This document shows positions 54,582 to 64,000 of a DNA stretch of 64,000 nucleotides, one piece after another. Location of the stretch: NCBI GenBank assembly GCA_002914805.1, contig JXTB01000023.1:477784-541783 (forward strand), read 5' to 3'. Position 1 is the stretch's first letter. Every line of letters starts with the position of its first letter. Under the pieces are notes generated by a model. The model had not been told where the DNA came from. It did no database searches and saw only the letters and a list, made by a program, of their open reading frames with translations. The position numbers were made by a program, and so were the translations under genes. The DNA is from Parasponia andersonii. Lineage: Eukaryota; Streptophyta; Magnoliopsida; Rosales; Cannabaceae.

Positions 54582-55030
54582 CTAATATTATGATTTTTTA
54601 ATTTCAAATTGTTCAAAACGATCGAATTAAAAATTGTTTCGACATAGTATCTATTTCAAAATGCTGAATGAAAATATGTAATACCGTCAATTAAGATTTC
54701 TTTTTTACCTTAAAATTAAATGCTACTGGGGTTGGATTGAAATTTGCTCAACGTTAATACAAGGAAACGATGTAACTATCCTTTAAATCTACTTATTCTT
54801 ATTAAAATGAGCATCTAACACATACGTGCTGTTTTGTTATATGGCCATCTCATATTGATAAGCACAAGCTAACATTGTAAAGAAATTTGAACATAAAATG
54901 GATCAGTTTAAAAATAAAATAAATGAAATATTTTGAATAATTTAACAACCAAAATGACAAAATTTAACGCTCAGGAACTAAAGTGAAACTCTACTTATAA
55001 ATCGGGGACGATCAATCCTTAGTTCAAAAC
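54582..55030. repeat. Right half of the older TIR element interrupted by element 2
   Basis: This is the partner of 42285-42616. The last about 110 bp are its imperfect reverse complement. The interior is AT-rich and non-coding. Confidence 0.45.
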
Positions 55031-57840
55031 CAATTTTAAGGACGTATAGAATTCGCCACAAATGGGTCCTACCTAAGCCACACTATTACTGCAAGTGATC
55101 ACTCTCTACCGAATTATTTGGCATTGAAACATTCTCTCCCACTCAGAATACGTGGACAGAGTTGTCCACCGCATCACGTCACAGATCGTCAGGATAAGCT
55201 GTGCATGCTTCCAGGCCAAAATACGAATTCTATTCCACCTTCCACTCAATCATTGAAATTTCATAAATATCATCAGATACCAACCATAGAAAAATAAGAA
55301 TATGTACGTTTTTGTTTAGCCTTAAAAAAATGTAAGCCAAATTAAAACGAGAAAAATAAAACAAAATTTTTTGAACGAAAAAATCAAATAAAATTGTAAA
55401 TTTGAAATCATAGAAACAATATTTTTTTTTGAAGGCATAGAAACAATAATTTTAGTAATATTATTTAATTTATTAGCTAAATAATTATAGGACACATACA
55501 ATCAAAGTGATTAATAATAATGATAGGAAACGTGAAAACAATAACATTTTTGGACGTTATCAATTATCGCGCCCTACCTCACCTTTGGGCCATACCTCAC
55601 CTTTGGGCCACTTAATAGAGTCCCATTTCAATTGAATTACGAATCTAGCCACACTCACAATTACACCAATGCCCTCAGGCTGTTGTGAAATTTGCATACA
55701 TTTGATGACTTTGTGCAGTTGGTTGACGCTATTGCCCTTTGGGCTTCTTTCATAGATACATACCAATTTCAAAAACAAAAAAAGGAAAAAAAAAAATAAT
55801 ACTCATAGAAATACCGGTTTGGAATGCGAAATATTGGAAAGTTCAAATGACCTAAATTGTTTAAAATTTTCCAAATTAGTTACTTTAAATAACTAGTTAA
55901 CCTGATAATCTCAAGTATTTTTGACAAATTCAAAATTTGAAGAAGTAATTTAACCAATCACCTTAAGTAAAGACTGCCATTTTGGTGTGGAGGAGACTCA
56001 AAAATGACACTGGAGCTCTCCAACCCAACGCCAAAGTAACTTGCTAAATTGGCATTTTATCAGTTTTTGAATAATGTAATGCCAAATATGGTGTGACACT
56101 GTACATACGTCATTTTTTTTTTGTTTCATTTATTTTAATTACAAAAAAGGTTATTAATACTTGACTCTAAGTATATAATGTTTAACAAAAAATTATTACC
56201 TTTTAGTACCATAACATAAAAAAAAATTTAAGTCCATATTCTTATTATTATTTCATAATTAATTTTCTATGGAGTAAAATTAATATGTAAATAATACAAA
56301 AAATCAATTACAATAAAACTCAAACACTTAATATTATTAAAATTACATATCATGTAATAATATAGTAAATGGATCATTTTAGTTAATAAAATATAATTTA
56401 TTAATTTATTAGTCTTTAAGTTTGTTAAGTAATAGAATATATTCTTGGATCAATATGTGAACAAGAAAATTATATATGGGCATAATTTGTAAAATATATA
56501 AATAATAGGGAGTTAGGAAAAAAAGTTATATAAAAAGTAGATTAAAATGAATATACATAGAATATTCTTTTTTAGTGATAGAAATAGAGTAATGGATTAG
56601 AAAGAAAATTATTATTTGATGTGATATTGACACTAATTTAACGTAAAAGTTATACTATTTTGGTATTATAGTTTAGAGATGGCTCAAGTCTTCAAATAGC
56701 AAAAGTTAGAACTTTTCTAAGTAAACTTTCCAAAACTACTACCCAATCTAATTACATCATAACATCAACCGTTTAATTGTTAAATGTATATCTTAAGTCT
56801 TTCTCATAAGCTTACCTTCTCTAGCTGTCCTTTTAAGGTTCAATACCTTATTTGGGACAAACATTCCGATGAAACTAACTAAATCTTGTATCACCACCAA
56901 CCATTTGATGGTAGTGTCCAAACCCTTTTCCCTCCATTTTGACAACAAGTTTTCCTTCTGCTGATTGACAAATCTTTCTTGTTGCTCTTCTTATTATATG
57001 AACTTTCGTCAATATCATTTTTTTTTTTCAATATTAGCTTTATAGAAGCTATTAAGAAAAAAAATTGTAAAATAATACCAAACACCGAATTGTTACTCTA
57101 TCTGTTTTTTGTTATTCTATATCTAGGATTTCTGTATTTATTAGGGAGTAACGAGTAATTCCAAATTAAATTAAATTGTGTTTGTTTGTAATGCTTGAGT
57201 TTAAAAATTGATAATTTTTATCTCTTAATAAATTTCTTGATATTAATGCTTGTGTACTTGATATACCAAACTTCAAAAAAATTGGCTATTCTTCGAAAAG
57301 AACTATCATTAATGATACTTGAAACCTAAAAAAGAAAAAGAAAACTAATGATACTCATTTTTCACATTATATGACATATTTTTAACCATATAATTTTAAA
57401 TAATATGATCTCACCTTGAGTTAAAGTGTGGTTAACAATCATACCACGCCTTTGGTACAAATATTTGGTAAAGAAAATAAATTTCCTTAATATTATTCTT
57501 ATTATAAAGAATCTTTCAATTTAGAATTATGGATAGATAATTAAGTTGGTAATAATTTTAGAGTACGATGTTTAATTCATAACAGTGCTAGGATTTTTTA
57601 TTTTTTTTTGCTTTTCGTGTCTTATTATTGGACAAATAAACTTTATTATACTTTGTAATATTATTAAAATGAGAAATTTTTTAGTAGAACTTACATATAA
57701 AACATTAAACAAGAGATTGAAAAGAGAGACGGCTGTCTAGGAGAAAAGCCCAAATTTGGATGCAAAATTGTCGAAGCACAAAAAATAAGTAGAAGAGTAA
57801 TTTGGTCATTTCGATAAAACTAAAGAAGGAAGGGCAGAGG
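55031..57840. other. AT-rich intergenic DNA upstream of the CIPK gene
   Basis: No gene is recognised. A fragment near 55855-55985 (gttactttaaataactagtt, aagtatttttgacaaa) resembles the MITE-like units at 7026-8336. A direct repeat acctcacctttgggcca occurs twice at about 55575-55610. The ORFs at 55560-55778 and 56891-57085 have no recognisable motif. Confidence 0.5.
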
Positions 57841-57851
57841 GTATTTTTGGT

Positions 57852-58251
57852 AGGGAGGAGAGAGGAAAAACACCAGAATGATAATAATAGGGGAGGAAGA
57901 GAGGGAAAACACCATAATGATAATAATAGGGGAGGAAGAGAAAATATAAAGCGTAGGCAACCACGGAACATGAACAAATTTTTGCATTACGGATAGAGTT
58001 GTTAAGGGACCCGCACCCTTCTCTGGGTCCCACACGCTCTTTACACTGATTCACCCCCCAAAAAAAAAAAAAACAAAACAAAACAAAACCAGACCCATCT
58101 TCATCGTCGTCTTCCTTCTTCCCCTTCCCTCTAAATAAATGCTTCTCTCATTTTCGTTCTCTTTCTCTTTCTCCTTCGATTCATAAAACAGAGCTCCAGA
58201 TTCGGTCACTTTGAGCAAAAGGGTTTTCTGGGTTCTCATAAAAATCTCAAA
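57852..58251 (+). promoter_or_regulatory. Proximal promoter and 5' UTR of the CIPK gene, with a 40-bp minisatellite
   Basis: A roughly 40-bp unit (ggggaggaagagaggaaaac plus accataatgataataatag) is repeated about 2.3 times at 57852-57940. It is immediately followed by TATAAAG at 57945-57951, a possible TATA box. The sequence before the ATG is CT-rich (about 58095-58190), typical of a plant leader. The transcription start was not determined, and a second TATA-like ctaaataaat lies near 58132. Confidence 0.45.
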
Positions 58252-62435
<4,184 letters not shown>

Positions 62436-62485
<50 letters not shown>

Positions 62486-63120
62486 TATATGTGGTTGACT
62501 TTTGACTTGTCGGTGCAGGTGATATCAGGAACTACTGCCTTATTTTTGGTTATTGATTGCTCTGAAAGTATTCCATGGCGCATTTAAAAAATGTGCACCG
62601 TACCCTACCAACATTGTACTTGTATCAATGGACAATCCAAGACATGGGAAGCTCAGAAATAGTCAACTGGAGTAGTTAGACTGCAGTAGCTCCTTATGAA
62701 GTCCTCTTAATTATCAAGGCTGCGACTCTATTCCATAAAAAAACTGAGTGAACTGAATTCAATTATTTAATATTTTTCTCAAAAATTATGAATTGCAGTT
62801 CATAAGTGATAAGAGGCATAGCATTCCATGCATGGTGTTCTTTATATGGTGCTTTTAATGGAAGAACATTTACTCTCTTATTATCATTATTCCCTGTTGC
62901 TGTGGTTTAAAACAAGACTCTCAACTAATATTTTGGACATTTACAGAGCAATTTATTGACTTAGTGGCGTCCTCCTCTGTCATCTAATCTGTTTTCTGTG
63001 TATCTCTCTGCCAACGAGTTTTTGTTGCCTCTTTGGTATTTTATAGAAGACAAGCTCAACGCAATCAGAGATTCGGAGACCTTAGGCGTAATTTGCAAAT
63101 ACTAAAGGACCCTTTTAAAC
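62436..63120 (+). other. 3' UTR of the CIPK gene with CT/CA microsatellite and possible last intron
   Basis: Directly after the stop there is a (CT)n(CA)n microsatellite (about 62444-62485). AG|GTAATC at 62435 and CGGTGCAG|GTGATA near 62519 could splice. Either way the reading frame ends V-R-stop, because the join also gives AGG TGA. The 3' end of the mRNA is not determined. Confidence 0.5.
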
Positions 63121-64000
63121 ATTAGTTTTAATGCTATTATTAGCCGCATTTATTAGACTAGACTCATATTTTCTACTAGAGATATTTATTATAAATATTA
63201 CAACAAAAAAAAGACCTTGATTCATATTTTATGTCAGACAATTAAAAAAAAAAGAAAAGAAACAAGAGTCTGTTGATCTCCCGAGTAACACAAGGAAAAA
63301 AGTGCTTAGTGCTTCAAAAATATATATACATGTATACCAGTTGTTATTCCGCGCTCTCCGCGAGCTGTTATTAATATTGTAAAAAAATTTCTTAAAATAT
63401 AGAAGGGATTTATTTGTTTGTGTATTTTTTCATTCAATCTTGTAAGTTCATACTTTTTCTCAATTGTTATGTCATGGTATCTTTAAAAACTTATATTGGA
63501 TGGATAGATCCTGTTAACTATGACATATATGTTGTCAGCGTCTGTGCTTGAGAAGGAAAAAAAAATACAAAAAAAACTGAGATATTTGACATATTTGTCT
63601 ATTTGAAAAATAGATTACAATATTAACATATAATCTAGATATTGTAAATGACATAAAAATAAAAGCAATAAAATCTTATAACGATATCTGTCTTAAGCCT
63701 AATGTATAGTTAGATTTAATGTATTAAAATATTAAAAAAATGTATTTATCTCTACATTCAAAAAATAAATGTAATAAGATAAAGATAATAATCAATTTTA
63801 TTTATGAGATAAATATAACACTTCTAATTGTTCTATGAACTAAATTTAAGATAAACTAATATTAAAGTAAATATAATATTATATAATATATGTATATGTA
63901 TATGTCACGATCAATCATAACATGGAAAAATAATAATAGGACTAATCATAGTATAAAAAAATAAGAGTTGAATTATAAATTTTCTAAAAATTTTAAAAAT
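63121..64000. other. AT-rich intergenic DNA
   Basis: I see no gene, RNA or repeat boundary in this stretch beyond A/T runs. Confidence 0.5.

Noticed and set aside
56700-57085. Possible copia LTR or gene fragment around a 64-residue ORF
   Set aside because: No paired LTR, primer site or recognisable protein motif was found.

Overview
This is a 64 kb plant nuclear window, most likely from a eudicot. The evidence is GT-AG spliced genes, very AT-rich intergenic DNA, and dense nested LTR retrotransposons of plant lineages. Few host genes are present. The 3' end of a DHHC protein S-acyltransferase lies at 1-893 (+). A small two-helix membrane protein lies at 2802-3164 (-). A complete 14-exon CBL-interacting protein kinase of the CIPK9/CIPK23 group, closest to CIPK9 by eye, lies at 58252-62438 (+) and encodes 440 residues. 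Everything between about 3.6 kb and 57.7 kb is intergenic or transposon-derived.

Layout. At 3.6-9.6 kb there is AT-rich DNA with a long inverted repeat built from about 400-bp MITE-like units (7026-8336) and a small terminal-inverted-repeat element (8926-9550). At 9590-16250 lies LTR element 1, with target duplication CTATA. It keeps both LTRs, the primer-binding site, the polypurine tract and an antisense gene, but no gag or pol. At 16.7-18.25 kb is a truncated Ty1/copia relic whose gag carries an internal inversion. At 20706-40151 there is a nest: a non-coding LTR element A, interrupted 26 bp after its left LTR by a Ty3/gypsy chromovirus (Tekay/Del type) B at 21245-30443, and further in by a gag-only LTR element C at 31201-37007. 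At 41748-41908 is a tRNA-type SINE with an 18-bp perfect target duplication. At 42622-54576 lies LTR element 2 (target duplication GAATT), a Tat-lineage Ty3/gypsy element on the minus strand. It has RT, RNase H, a second archaeal-type RNase H and integrase, three tandem-repeat families, and the same antisense gene as element 1. It sits inside an older TIR element.

The most interesting signal is the antisense gene shared by elements 1 and 2 (10838-14715 and 43787-47327, both +). It has its own TATA box inside the retrotransposon body. It encodes a protein resembling the plant 'putative gypsy type transposon' domain (PF04195-like, recognised by eye) followed by a long coiled coil. It also appears to carry spliceosomal introns at the same positions in both copies. 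Because it runs opposite to the retrotransposon genomic RNA, its introns would not be removed during retrotransposition, which explains their survival. Both copies now carry stop codons, many of them CAG to TAG. Copy comparison is by eye; no alignment, divergence value or database search was run.
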